Source: Paenibacillus algorifonticola | GTDB lineage: Bacteria > Bacillota > Bacilli > Paenibacillales > Paenibacillaceae | Assembly: GCF_000971975.1 (NCBI RefSeq) | Contig: NZ_LAQO01000003.1 | Coordinates: forward strand, 269,181-333,180 | Length of the DNA: 64,000 bases | Direction of reading: 5' to 3' | In this document: one piece after another, positions 51,373 to 60,333 of the stretch | Position numbering within the stretch: the stretch's first letter is position 1 | How the letters are laid out: each line of letters begins with the position of its first letter | The notes under the pieces: generated by a model | What the model saw: only the letters and a program-made list of their open reading frames with translations | What the model was told of the DNA's origin: nothing | Databases searched by the model: none | Program-made: the position numbers and the translations under genes

Positions 51373-53619
51373 TTATTGGACAGGAGCGAGTACTAAAGCT
51401 TTAAGATTTTCTTCCTGGTGTTTGTCCACCCCAAGGAAAAAAGCCGTATAATAAATACCGTCTTGCTTCCACACGTAATACGTTTGAGTTTTGAATTTCA
51501 ACTGATTGTTATCCGAATGGATAGGCTCCCAATAGATATGATCCTTATCTGCATATGCCGATATTTCGATACCGTTAATCCCCAATTTGTGCATGAACGA
51601 CAACTTGTTCACATCCACAATAGGCGCTTTGCTCTGATAATAATCAATCGTGTCATTTATTTCATAAATGGAGGAATTGTAAGGAACGCGATAACTATTC
51701 TTTAAGGCGTCTGTGTCCGGTCTAATGGAGAACCCGGTGTTCTGATCGTCAACCTGCTGCATAACCGAATCGGAAAGTTTAAGACCATAGTCTGATATGG
51801 CAAACGGGAATTTCACTGGAAAGCCAAGAATATGTTTTGCTTCCTGCAAATCCGTCTCATCATATAAAGGGAATGAATTGCCCTCACCCTTATAATCGAC
51901 ATATTGAACTTGTTCTGGCAATGCAAATGACTGAACGACTTTCACCAGCTCTTCTTGTGTAAGATCAGCGCTATAATAATTGATCGAATACGTTACACCG
52001 TTTTCCTGCCATACAAAACTTTTGGCTGTTTCAGGTTTTTTCTTATACTTGGACCTTGTAGTTGTGTACATAATACCTTTCATACTGCCTAATGTCAGGT
52101 CTTCTTGCCGGTAAGAAGGAGCACGGCCCGGTTCTTGGGAATACGAAGCCCCCCACAATAATTGATGCTCCAGCAAAGTGCCGTTTCCTTTGGAAGCTTT
52201 TATCTCAAAATTTTGCTCGTCTTGTTGGCCAAAGTTCGATACGAAAGTGATCGTAACTAATTCAATCCAGTCTGCTTTATTGGCTCTGCTGAAATTCTCA
52301 CTCAAATCCACATTTCTTAGACGATACCCTTCGGGCAGATAATCAGGCGCTTTAAAGTCAAATGTTGAAAAAGCGAGCGCCCGGTCCAGATTATGAAACC
52401 ATTTGGACGATGGAATCAGTCTGTCGATCTGAAAGGAGGAAACCGTATTCTCAACCTTTGAATCCGCTGCCTGAGAAGCATTTGAATCGACATTGGCGTT
52501 GGTAAGCAAAACTGCGCTCAAGACTAATATCAACAAAATAGCCGTTGCAGACAGCTTGTATGAACCTTGTTTGAACTTCGTAATCATCATAACTCTCCGT
52601 TTCGTCTCATTCTTGTTGTTGAAGAAATATGAAAGATTAACCCGTGGAGAAGAGCTTCGGGAAAAAAAACGCGACAGCATAAGAAGTGTCATGCCATATG
52701 ACGAAGATTCCCGCTCACCCAGCGCTTCAAGCACGACCGCATCACAGGCCATTTCCCGATCGGAGGCCATTTTTTGCCGCGCCAGCCAAACCAAAGGATT
52801 AAACCAATGTAGCCATACCGCTAACGTCCATAAGGAATTGAACCATAAATCTTTGCGTTTATAATGTGCCAGCTCATGTAGAAGAACATGTCTCAATTGC
52901 CGGGAATCTGCGATGACAACAATATCTTCCGGCAAATAAATTCTAGGCTTTAACATTCCGTAGATCCATGGGCTCTGAAAACCGCTTATCTCATAAACCG
53001 GAATGTTTGGTTTAATACCCAGTTGTTCACTGCACGCTTTAAGAACAGAAAGTACCTCTTCATTGTTGATCCGGCGGGCGAATCGGAGTTGTTTTCTGAA
53101 TCTTAGTGTCACAACCAGGTAATAAATACCGAGGAATACTAATCCTCCAAGCCATATCAATAAGCCGATTTTAAGTATACTGGACCCACCCCGATTTTCC
53201 TCGCCGCTGTGAGAGAGAGGAGTTGCTGTTACCAAATCAGAATCCTCAAGCCGGGATGCCGATAAATCGGAAGGCAGAGTTTCTTCTGCGCGTTGTTGTA
53301 AGGCTGCCTTCGTTTCGTCGCCGGATTCGAAAGTGTCCTCTCTTTGCTTCACGGATCCGGAATTGTCAGCAGGATGGCTTTGATCGGTTGTCCATTTATC
53401 TGCTATCGCTTGCGGCACCAGATTAAACAAACTGATAGAACTCGACGGACCAACAGGTACAAGCAGTTTAATTAATACAAGGAACCACAAGACATGAATG
53501 AATCTAGGTGTAAGCCGCAGATGGAACAACTTCCGAATGAAGAGGTGCAGCTAGATGATTGCCGTCGACGCCAACGATGCATTCAAAATAAGGGTGAACA
53601 TCGTCTTCATGAATATCAT
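51373..53619 (-). pseudogene. blaR1: BlaR1/M56-type membrane metallopeptidase with in-frame amber codon
   Basis: The frame from ATG 53619 encodes about 748 residues, but codon 23 (53553-53551) is TAG inside the first membrane helix. The rest is open. It has M56 helices, the zinc motif HELAHYKRKD with glutamate near 246, FNPLVWLARQKMASDREMAC, and a C-terminal extracellular part with DUF4367-like sequence (FDFKAPDYLPEGYRLRNVDL). There is no penicillin-binding sensor domain. The ATG overlaps the BlaI stop (ATGA). Initiation at TTG 53529 could yield a shortened 718-residue protein, so loss of function is likely but not certain. Confidence 0.75.
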
Positions 53620-53993
53620 GAGTTCTTCTTCTTTTCCAGCAGTTGTTGAAGCTCCTCGATATCTTTCTCGGATAGAGTCTCTTCCTCAAGAAATTTCGTA
53701 CAAAGCATGCCTACAGCCCCGTTATAAACTCTGTCTAGAAAGGATCGGTTCTCGGCTTTTAAGTATTCTTCATGTGAAACCAACGAATAATAGAGATAAT
53801 TTCTGCCGGCCTTTTCAAAACGGATCGCATTCTTCTTGTGCAGGCGGTTAAGGAAGGTTTTGATCGTCTGATCCGTCCAGCTCATCTGATCCGACAACTT
53901 CGAAATGATATCATAAGCAGACAAAGGTTCCTTCTGCCATAGAAGCTTCATTACTTGGCTTTCGGCTTCGGTTATGTGGGGAGAGTTGCTCAT
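53616..53993 (-). CDS. blaI: BlaI/MecI/CopY family repressor
   Basis: A 125-residue winged-helix repressor. ITEAESQVMKLLWQKEPLSA is followed by a recognition helix in WTDQTIKTFLNRLHKKNAI, and then the C-terminal dimerisation helices that the M56 partner would cleave. The start is ATG 53993, eight bases after AAAAAAGG; GTG 54002 touches the site. Its stop overlaps the M56 start. The promoter carries two dyads for autoregulation. Confidence 0.9.
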   Translation of the reverse strand: MSNSPHITEAESQVMKLLWQKEPLSAYDIISKLSDQMSWTDQTIKTFLNRLHKKNAIRFEKAGRNYLYYSLVSHEEYLKAENRSFLDRVYNGAVGMLCTKFLEEETLSEKDIEELQQLLEKKKNS

Positions 53994-54015
53994 CTTCTTC
54001 ACCTTTTTTATATGA

Positions 54016-54063
54016 TTTGTTTACAAGCGTAAACGTTATTTATAGTTTATGCTTGTAAACAAA
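54016..54063 (-). promoter_or_regulatory. Double BlaI-type operator
   Basis: Two dyads, TTTAC-AAGC-GTAAA (54020-54033) and TTTATGCTTGTAAA (54046-54059). They lie within 13-base inverted arms, TTTGTTTACAAGC / GCTTGTAAACAAA. TACA/TGTA half sites are the BlaI/CopY hallmark. Confidence 0.7.
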
Positions 54064-54072
54064 GTAAGTCAA
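54044..54072 (-). promoter_or_regulatory. Promoter of blaI
   Basis: TTGACT (54072-54067), a 17-base spacer and TAAACT (54049-54044). The -10 lies inside the operator. Confidence 0.5.
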
Positions 54073-54186
54073 GCGGAAAAGTCCCCAGCAGTGAAGAGTA
54101 TGGTTACGACTATCAGTAGTTAACAGAGTGATTACTTTTACGCTAACGAAGAACGTTAGTTGAACTTTGCTCAGCTACGATTTACT

Positions 54187-54232
54187 AAAAGCGAGCCCCC
54201 CCTTGTAGAGTAAGGGAGGGCTCGCTTTTTTA
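54187..54232. terminator. Terminator of the second DoxX gene
   Basis: AAAAGCGAGCCCCCCCTT / AAGGGAGGGCTCGCTTTT with T run. Confidence 0.85.
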
Positions 54233-54245
54233 TGTAACGAATTGC

Positions 54246-54761
54246 TTAGCGTACGTTTTCCGCGTTTTGTTGTCGGTACCCCAAGTAGGGCAAGATGAAA
54301 TAATCCAGCCCGAACTTGCCCGCATTGGCTCCTCCGATTAGAATAATGCCGCCCAGCAGCACCATCCAAGGATTGGTGGATATAGACCCTGCAAATAAAA
54401 ACATGAAATTCATGAGCAATCCGAACAATACGGCCGTCGTGGTGAATGCACCTACAATTAGGCCCAGGCCCACAAGAAATTCACCAATGGGAATAATGAG
54501 ATTAAATAGGCCTGCGTTGGGCAAGGCGAAATTCTCCAAAAACCCCGTGTACATAGGATAAACAAGCTGGCCTGTCGCTTTATCCATGATCGGATTTTCG
54601 ACGGCATTCGCCATGAAGCCTGCCGAGCTAAAACCTTCTCCAGTCAGCTTGCCCCAGCCAGCCGAAAGCCACTTCACCCCAATATACAAGCGAAGAAATA
54701 CGAAAATCCCCGCCGCAATCCGGCTCTCCTTCATCCATGTTAGTACCATCATCATTAACAT
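54246..54761 (-). CDS. DoxX family membrane protein (copy 2)
   Basis: A 171-residue paralogue of the protein at 49978-50526. Shared blocks include ESRIAAGIFVFLRLYIGVKW, FSSAGFMANAVENPIMDKAT and LIVGAFTTTAVLFGLLMNF. It lacks the long basic tail and ends QQNAENVR. No Fnr box is seen upstream, so the two copies are probably controlled differently. Duplication with the BlaI/M56 genes now in between is likely. Confidence 0.88.
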   Translation of the reverse strand: MLMMMVLTWMKESRIAAGIFVFLRLYIGVKWLSAGWGKLTGEGFSSAGFMANAVENPIMDKATGQLVYPMYTGFLENFALPNAGLFNLIIPIGEFLVGLGLIVGAFTTTAVLFGLLMNFMFLFAGSISTNPWMVLLGGIILIGGANAGKFGLDYFILPYLGYRQQNAENVR

Positions 54762-54977
54762 CCTTTCGTCTAATTTTGTCGAATATTTTCATTATATAGG
54801 AAATTATGAATAATGTACGTAATTTTATTAAAAATTAAACAAATTGAATTTTATTGATTTTTAATACAATTTGAGGATATTACTTTTAGTTACCGTAATT
54901 TTAATTATGTAAACTTAATGGTGTAGAAAACCGCAAGCTATAAGCGGCTCATTTTCAACCGACATCCACACCATAAA
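54762..54977. other. AT-rich intergenic region before the second DoxX gene
   Basis: It holds the DoxX promoter, not identified with confidence. It is very AT-rich at 54780-54920, and no gene is seen. Confidence 0.4.
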
Positions 54978-55008
54978 AAACGCTGCATCAAAGATGCAAC
55001 GCTTCCCT
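54976..55008 (-). terminator. Terminator of the recombinase gene
   Basis: TGCATC-AAA-GATGCA hairpin with TTTTTT on the minus strand. Confidence 0.6.
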
Positions 55009-55028
55009 TCTTGTGCTATACCAGACGA

Positions 55029-55958
55029 CTAAGCTTTTCTGCTGCCAATCTTCATTTTACCCGCAATATTATTCATCGCATTTTGCAGTTGTTTGTTGTC
55101 TATATGCGTATAAATTTGCGTCGTCGCTATACTCGCGTGGCCCATAAGCTCCTGCAGCGTACGAATATCCGTACCGCTGCGAATTTGCAGCGTGGCAAAG
55201 GAATGCCGCAGCTTATGGCTGGAAATTTTTTTGCCCTCAAGCTCTGGCAGTCTTTCCTTCAACAGCTCAATCGTCTCATCCGCAACGGTCTGAATCATGC
55301 GAATGGATAGTCGTCTGCCGAATTGCGAGACGAACATCGCCTGCTCCTTCAATTGTCCCGGCGCCTTTCGCGCCTCCAGCGCTCGGCGAAGCACCTCCTG
55401 AAGCGGTGCTGGCAGCGGAACAACCCGCCATTTCCGTCCTTTTCCGAGAATATGAAGCGAACCATCGGAGTGAAAATGCTGCAAGTTCAGACGATGGACC
55501 TCGCCTACCCGCAGTCCCGCATAACACATGAGCAGCATAATCGCTAAATTTCGCTCATAATATTTTCCGCCGACCGCAGAAACAAGCTGCTCCAGCTCAT
55601 CCTCCTCTAAGTAGACAGGGATGCGCCCTTTCTCCTGCTTCGACTTAGCAATAAGTGCAGCCGGATTAACGCTGAGAGCCTCTAGCTCGATCAGCGCTTT
55701 ATAAAATGAGCGCAAGGAAGAAAGCTTGCGATTGCGCGCTTCATCCCCTGCCCCTTTTTCACGACAAGCCGACATAAATCGCACCATATCCAATTTTCCA
55801 ACCTGATCCAGTGCTTTCGGATGTACCATATGTAAAAAATGCTGGGTGTCACTCAAATAGGCCCGCTGCGTCGCTGCCGTCATCCCTTTGTTTTTCATCC
55901 AGATGGAGAACAGCTCTAGCTCCTGCGTATACGTATCGATAATTTCATGCTGCCACAT
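55029..55958 (-). CDS. Tyrosine recombinase, XerC/XerD-like
   Basis: A 309-residue site-specific recombinase. A SAM-like N-terminal domain (MTAATQRAYLSDTQHFLHMV) precedes the catalytic domain. The arginine is in CYAGLRVGEVHRL (about 147), the lysine in GKGRKWRVVPLP, HKLRHSF (about 249), GHASIATTQIYTH with the tyrosine near 282. Length and lack of extra domains fit Xer-type enzymes. It is a lone gene and no att-like repeats were recognised nearby. Chromosome-dimer resolution or an orphan integrase are both possible. Confidence 0.9.
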   Translation of the reverse strand: MWQHEIIDTYTQELELFSIWMKNKGMTAATQRAYLSDTQHFLHMVHPKALDQVGKLDMVRFMSACREKGAGDEARNRKLSSLRSFYKALIELEALSVNPAALIAKSKQEKGRIPVYLEEDELEQLVSAVGGKYYERNLAIMLLMCYAGLRVGEVHRLNLQHFHSDGSLHILGKGRKWRVVPLPAPLQEVLRRALEARKAPGQLKEQAMFVSQFGRRLSIRMIQTVADETIELLKERLPELEGKKISSHKLRHSFATLQIRSGTDIRTLQELMGHASIATTQIYTHIDNKQLQNAMNNIAGKMKIGSRKA

Positions 55959-56054
55959 GCTGCTTGCTACCTCCAGCTCCTCAAATCCAAACTTTTAAAG
56001 CTTAAATTTGATATATTCCTTATCATAGCTGATAAATATAATGCCCGTAAAGTG

Positions 56055-56091
56055 AAACTGCGTGAAATATGTATTTCACGCAGTTTTTTTA
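56055..56091. terminator. Terminator after the ger operon
   Basis: Perfect 14-bp stem AAACTGCGTGAAAT / ATTTCACGCAGTTT. The longer T run is on the plus strand. Confidence 0.75.
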
Positions 56092-56128
56092 GCGATTAAA
56101 TAGGCCCAAAATGCTGCTTTATCCGGTA

Positions 56129-57340
56129 CTAACGCGTAATTTTAGCCCCATATTCGGTAATTTCCATATCGATACTCACCGTAATCGGAATTTCAGGAAA
56201 CATCTCTTCCCAGCGGTCTTTTATCTTCTCCCACTTGCGAGGATGCTGAATACTGAGCTGCTTGCCGAAGCCAAGCACATCTGTTCCATATTGCTTCTGA
56301 AGCTTTTTCAATGCCAAATTGGTTAGTCTCCGCACTTCTTTCTGACTGCCTGCCTCCGCCTGTTTTTTGAAAGCAGGATCAATCGGTTCATTATTATTCA
56401 ACCATTCTTCGGTCAGCCTTCCCTTCGACTTAATACTGACATGGAAGGAAATTTCATCCCCTGCTACTTTGGCGTCAATTTTGCTTTTCATGCTTTTGAC
56501 CTCATAGACAATCGGCTGGTGGTTGTCCTCATGATAGCTTTTGACCAAGCCGCCTTGTCCTTTCCCTGTCAGCCATACGCAGCCAATCGTTTCTTCTTCG
56601 GTCAATAACCCTTGCAGTTTTTGCGTTTTGCCTTTAATAACGGCCCCGCCGGAAAATTTGACCTCGCCTTCTGCGGAAATGACATTTTGCAGCAAATAGC
56701 TTTGCTTGCCATATATTTTCCCCTCCAACTTTGATAATGTCATCGGCTCCAAAATTTTCAAGGACCGGTAGCGATTGTCCACAAGTCCTGTAAGCCGAAA
56801 GGACGGAATAATCGAATTGTCTTTCGCTACCATTGTGCCGCGCGCACTCCCTTTGCTAATCAGAACGAGGCAACTTGGCCGAATTTCATTGTCACGCAGG
56901 AAAAAATCGAGCAGCTCATTCATGCTGTATTTTCGGGAAAGCTTCTCATTAATGACAATGACCTTCAAATGATGGCCAATGACTGGACGTTCCATTCGCG
57001 CCGAAAACTCACGAATGAGCTGAAACATGGAATCTCCGGTTTCGGAAATATTAAAATAAGGCTTCTCTGAGACTGGAGCCTGTCCGCCGCCATGCTGGCT
57101 TTCAGATTGCACATTAATAATCTGCAGGGTATAGGTTAGAAGCTTGCGCTTGCGGTAGTCGTCTCCTTCTTTACGAAATGTTTTTTCCAGTTTCGTTTCA
57201 CTTGCTGGATCCAGGCCCATGCCGACATAGATGCTTTGATCCTCGATCTCATCCTTGCTCCAGCAGCCCGTTTGCAGGGGCAGTGCTAGCGCACATATAG
57301 CGATAAGGAGCGAGCGCTTGGCTTTATGTCTGATTCGCAT
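56129..57340 (-). CDS. gerKC: Spore germination receptor lipoprotein, Ger(x)C family
   Basis: A 403-residue lipoprotein. The signal peptide ends in LQTGC, giving a lipidated cysteine. GCWSKDEIEDQSIYVGMGLD is the family opening, and RPVIGHHLKVIVINEKLSRK and the C-terminal EMFPEIPITVSIDMEITEYG fit GerAC/GerKC. It forms the C subunit of a nutrient germinant receptor in the spore inner membrane. It overlaps the permease gene by 17 bases. Confidence 0.92.
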   Translation of the reverse strand: MRIRHKAKRSLLIAICALALPLQTGCWSKDEIEDQSIYVGMGLDPASETKLEKTFRKEGDDYRKRKLLTYTLQIINVQSESQHGGGQAPVSEKPYFNISETGDSMFQLIREFSARMERPVIGHHLKVIVINEKLSRKYSMNELLDFFLRDNEIRPSCLVLISKGSARGTMVAKDNSIIPSFRLTGLVDNRYRSLKILEPMTLSKLEGKIYGKQSYLLQNVISAEGEVKFSGGAVIKGKTQKLQGLLTEEETIGCVWLTGKGQGGLVKSYHEDNHQPIVYEVKSMKSKIDAKVAGDEISFHVSIKSKGRLTEEWLNNNEPIDPAFKKQAEAGSQKEVRRLTNLALKKLQKQYGTDVLGFGKQLSIQHPRKWEKIKDRWEEMFPEIPITVSIDMEITEYGAKITR

Positions 57341-58448
57341 GCTTGCTCGACCTCCATTTCGTCACAATCAATAAAACAATCGGAATGACCCCAAACAAAT
57401 ACAGCGCTACTTTCCCAATCCAGTCTCCCAGTGTAAACACGTCATCTAATTTTCTCGGAACAGCAACGAAAATGTATACGAATGGAAGCAGCCCATAAAG
57501 GCAGGTTTTCATTTTGCGCTTGTACAGCTGGGAAATGCCCAATGCTGAAAAATAAAAGGCGGTTGTGAAGCTGGAGAAAATTTGCATAATCCAAATAATC
57601 AACAGCAGAAATTCGAATCTTTCAAAAATCAAGCCAGACAATTCGAAGCTTCTGGCCATATCAAGTGTAGGCCAGTTTTTCGTTAAGGTTCCATCAACGG
57701 ACAATGCGCCAATGACCATAAAAACGGTCACGATATAAATGACGAGCGGAATGGCTATTCCTGCGGTCACTGCTTTAATATTTTTATTAGGATTTTTCAT
57801 ATAGGCTGTCAATAGGATAATGACTTCAAAGCCTGTAAAGGCGAGCGAGGTCGTCTGAACCCCTTTTAGAACGGGCCAGATGCCTTGCCCCAATAGAGGA
57901 CGCAAATTATCTAGATCAAATATAGTAAACCCCATTAACGTTACCAGTAAATAGATGAAAATAGTCAGTGGTAAAATCAGTTCAAACAGGCGGGCAATAG
58001 CGCCAAGTCCACCTAGCATCAAATACAGCCCCACCCACAAAAATACGGAAGTGATCGCCCATTGCGGTGTTCCCTCTAATAATATAAAGCCGGAAACCTC
58101 GAATAAAGAGCGCACTTGAAAAGCTGCAGTCGCTGCAAAATATAAAATCATGACTGGACCTAGCAAATGTCCCAGCCACGAGCCTACAATTTTTCGACTA
58201 TATTCATAAAAGGTCTGACCTGGATAAGCTTGCGATAAGAGCGCCATAATGACCCCCGCCACAATTGCTACAAGCCCGCCCAATAAGACCGATATCCAAG
58301 CGTCCGGAGTGCCCACCTTTTCCGCTGATACCCGGGGGAGCGATAAAATGCCGGAACCTAGCATGAAGTTAGAAATGATAACCGCGACCTGGATGGTCGT
58401 GAGTTTTTCTTGGGGAAGGCCGCCTTTGGCCTGTTGGGTCCCGCTCAT
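57324..58448 (-). CDS. gerKB: Spore germination receptor permease subunit, GerAB family
   Basis: A 374-residue protein with ten helices of the APC superfamily. It opens TTIQVAVIISNFMLGSGILS and carries TTSLAFTGFEVIILL. The B subunit binds the nutrient germinant, and its ligand cannot be predicted. It starts 4 bases after gerKA and overlaps gerKC. Confidence 0.92.
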   Translation of the reverse strand: MSGTQQAKGGLPQEKLTTIQVAVIISNFMLGSGILSLPRVSAEKVGTPDAWISVLLGGLVAIVAGVIMALLSQAYPGQTFYEYSRKIVGSWLGHLLGPVMILYFAATAAFQVRSLFEVSGFILLEGTPQWAITSVFLWVGLYLMLGGLGAIARLFELILPLTIFIYLLVTLMGFTIFDLDNLRPLLGQGIWPVLKGVQTTSLAFTGFEVIILLTAYMKNPNKNIKAVTAGIAIPLVIYIVTVFMVIGALSVDGTLTKNWPTLDMARSFELSGLIFERFEFLLLIIWIMQIFSSFTTAFYFSALGISQLYKRKMKTCLYGLLPFVYIFVAVPRKLDDVFTLGDWIGKVALYLFGVIPIVLLIVTKWRSSKHANQT

Positions 58449-58452
58449 TGCC

Positions 58453-59907
58453 TCACCTTTTTCTAGTAGAATCCTGCGGATAAAGCAGCTTTGGCCTCCG
58501 TTTCATCATCCGCAGCGGCGCGCGCATAAGGAAATCCTTCCACTCCCCTAATCGGTATGGAGCAGCCGGGCTGGCATAAGGGACGCCAAAGCTTTGCAGC
58601 CTCGAAATATGCGCACCAAGCAGCAGGGCATACAAGACAACGCCATACATGCCGAAGGCAGCTGCACAAAACATCGCTGGAAAGCGCAGCATCCGCAAAG
58701 AAATTCCAGCACTATACTGCGGTATCGAAAACGAGCAGATCGAGGTCAGTGCCACGACGATGACGAGAATCGGGCTGACGATTCCCGCCTGAACAGCAGC
58801 TTCCCCAATGATGAGGCCGCCTACGATTCCCATCGCCGGACCAATCGGTTTCGGCAGACGGAGGCCCGCTTCCCGCAAAATTTCAATGGCAATTTCCATG
58901 ATCAATGCTTCAAGCAGGGATGAGAAAGGCACGCCAACTCTCGTAGCAATGATGGAAATGACCAATTTAGTTGGAATTAAGCCAGGGTGAAAGGAGATAA
59001 AGGAAATATAAGTAGCCGGAACAAACAACGCCATGATTGCGGCGAAAAAGCGCATAATCCTTAGCAGCGTTCCTGCCAGCCAGCGCTCATAATAATCCTC
59101 TGGCGACTGCAGCAGCATGCTGAAGGTTACAGGTGCGATTAGAGCAAATGGCGTACCGTCAAGCAAAATCGCTACCTTCCCCTCCATTAGTGCCGCTGTC
59201 ACTCTATCTGGCCTCTCTGTGTTTTGAATTTGCGGAAATGGGCTTAAATAATTATCTTCAATTAGCTGCTCGATATAGCCCGACTCCAGCGCGTTATCGA
59301 TACGGATTTTTGCTACCCGCCGGTGTACCTCTTCCACTAGAGCGGGATTCGCGATTCCTTTCATATAAGCGATATACAGATCCTTCTTTGCCCGTTCGCC
59401 CACTTGGAGCTTGAGCAAGCACAAGTCTTTATTTTCACCCTGTTTGCGCAGTAAGGCGATATTGTCGGAAATATTTTCATTGAATCCGGCCCTTGGCCCG
59501 CGAACCAATGCTTCCGAAATAGGCTCTTCAATACTGCGGCTTTTGCCCGCCAGCGCGTGGATTAATGTGATTTCATTAATCCCATCAACCATTAAGGCCG
59601 TAAATCCTGTAAGCACTTTGGAAAGCATCTCTTCCTGCGTTTCCACTTCAATAATTTCGCTTGTTGATAACAGCGTGTTTTGAATGAGCTCCTTCGAAAT
59701 CGGCCGTTGGTCAAACGAATAGGACATTAATGCTTTTAATACATGAAAATCAATTTGCTCCCTGTCCGTCAGTCCATCACAATACATAATTGCCGCTTTG
59801 ACTGCTGTCTGCCCCAGTTCAAATTTCCGTATGTTGACATCCCCATATTCCTTTATCTGCTCTCTTATGGCCTCTATACGGCTTTCAATGCTGTTTTCCC
59901 TATTCAT
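58453..59907 (-). CDS. gerKA: Spore germination receptor subunit, GerAA family
   Basis: A 484-residue protein. A soluble N-terminal half ([38 protein letters not shown]) is followed by four to five membrane helices. [18 protein letters not shown] and [20 protein letters not shown] are family hallmarks. The A subunit forms the oligomeric ion channel opened at germination. AAAGGAATTGA precedes ATG 59907 and lies inside the small ORF upstream. Confidence 0.95.
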   Translation of the reverse strand: MNRENSIESRIEAIREQIKEYGDVNIRKFELGQTAVKAAIMYCDGLTDREQIDFHVLKALMSYSFDQRPISKELIQNTLLSTSEIIEVETQEEMLSKVLTGFTALMVDGINEITLIHALAGKSRSIEEPISEALVRGPRAGFNENISDNIALLRKQGENKDLCLLKLQVGERAKKDLYIAYMKGIANPALVEEVHRRVAKIRIDNALESGYIEQLIEDNYLSPFPQIQNTERPDRVTAALMEGKVAILLDGTPFALIAPVTFSMLLQSPEDYYERWLAGTLLRIMRFFAAIMALFVPATYISFISFHPGLIPTKLVISIIATRVGVPFSSLLEALIMEIAIEILREAGLRLPKPIGPAMGIVGGLIIGEAAVQAGIVSPILVIVVALTSICSFSIPQYSAGISLRMLRFPAMFCAAAFGMYGVVLYALLLGAHISRLQSFGVPYASPAAPYRLGEWKDFLMRAPLRMMKRRPKLLYPQDSTRKR

Positions 59908-59910
59908 GAC

Positions 59911-60030
59911 TCAATTCCTTTCCGACTCAGCCCATGTGAATAAGGCGGATAGTATGACCGGAACGATAAGCACGGCCAGCGCCTGAAGGAACACGGGGTA
60001 TTCTGGTATATAGGCTAGAAATGCCTTCAT
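59911..60030 (-). CDS. Small membrane protein preceding the ger operon
   Basis: A 39-residue ORF that ends three bases before gerKA. One hydrophobic helix (VFLQALAVLIVPVILSALFT) is followed by a polar tail, WAESERN. Its tight junction with gerKA suggests a fourth operon member. Small D proteins linked to germinant receptors in other spore-formers have two helices and modulate receptor function; homology to them is not shown. The ribosome site is weak (GGCGG). Confidence 0.5.
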   Translation of the reverse strand: MKAFLAYIPEYPVFLQALAVLIVPVILSALFTWAESERN

Positions 60031-60222
60031 TGCACCGCCATCCTTTTGTATTGCCCTTGATTGAATAAAGTGTATGTTTTCCTGATTTCCCTGTTTTTAA
60101 CCACTAACTGTGAAAATCAAGGTGAAATGGCTGGCGCCGTCCTTTGGCTGCGCGGCGCGTTTCAGTCCGAGAAATAGAAGAACAAGTATGGTAAAGCATA
60201 TACTTTCTTATATTTCAAAAAA
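60031..60222. other. Intergenic region upstream of the ger operon
   Basis: It should carry the forespore promoter of the operon. No clear sigma-G pair was found. A GC-rich patch lies at 60120-60170. Confidence 0.4.
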
Positions 60223-60276
60223 AAGGTACCCACAGTCCGATCACTTTTTTCAAAGTGTCCTGACTATAGGTACCTC
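60223..60276 (-). terminator. Terminator of the Bcr/CflA gene
   Basis: GGTACC arms with inner CACTTT / AAAGTG pairing, then eight T on the minus strand. Confidence 0.6.
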
Positions 60277-60333
60277 ATTAATAAGGCTAGCTTTATTTTT
60301 TGCTTGCTAATCTAGCTTCCCTTGTACGTCAGC

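Noticed and set aside
60110..60310. A 66-codon plus-strand ORF in the ger upstream region
   Set aside because: It covers the GC-rich patch and the terminator, has no ribosome site and has an unlikely composition.
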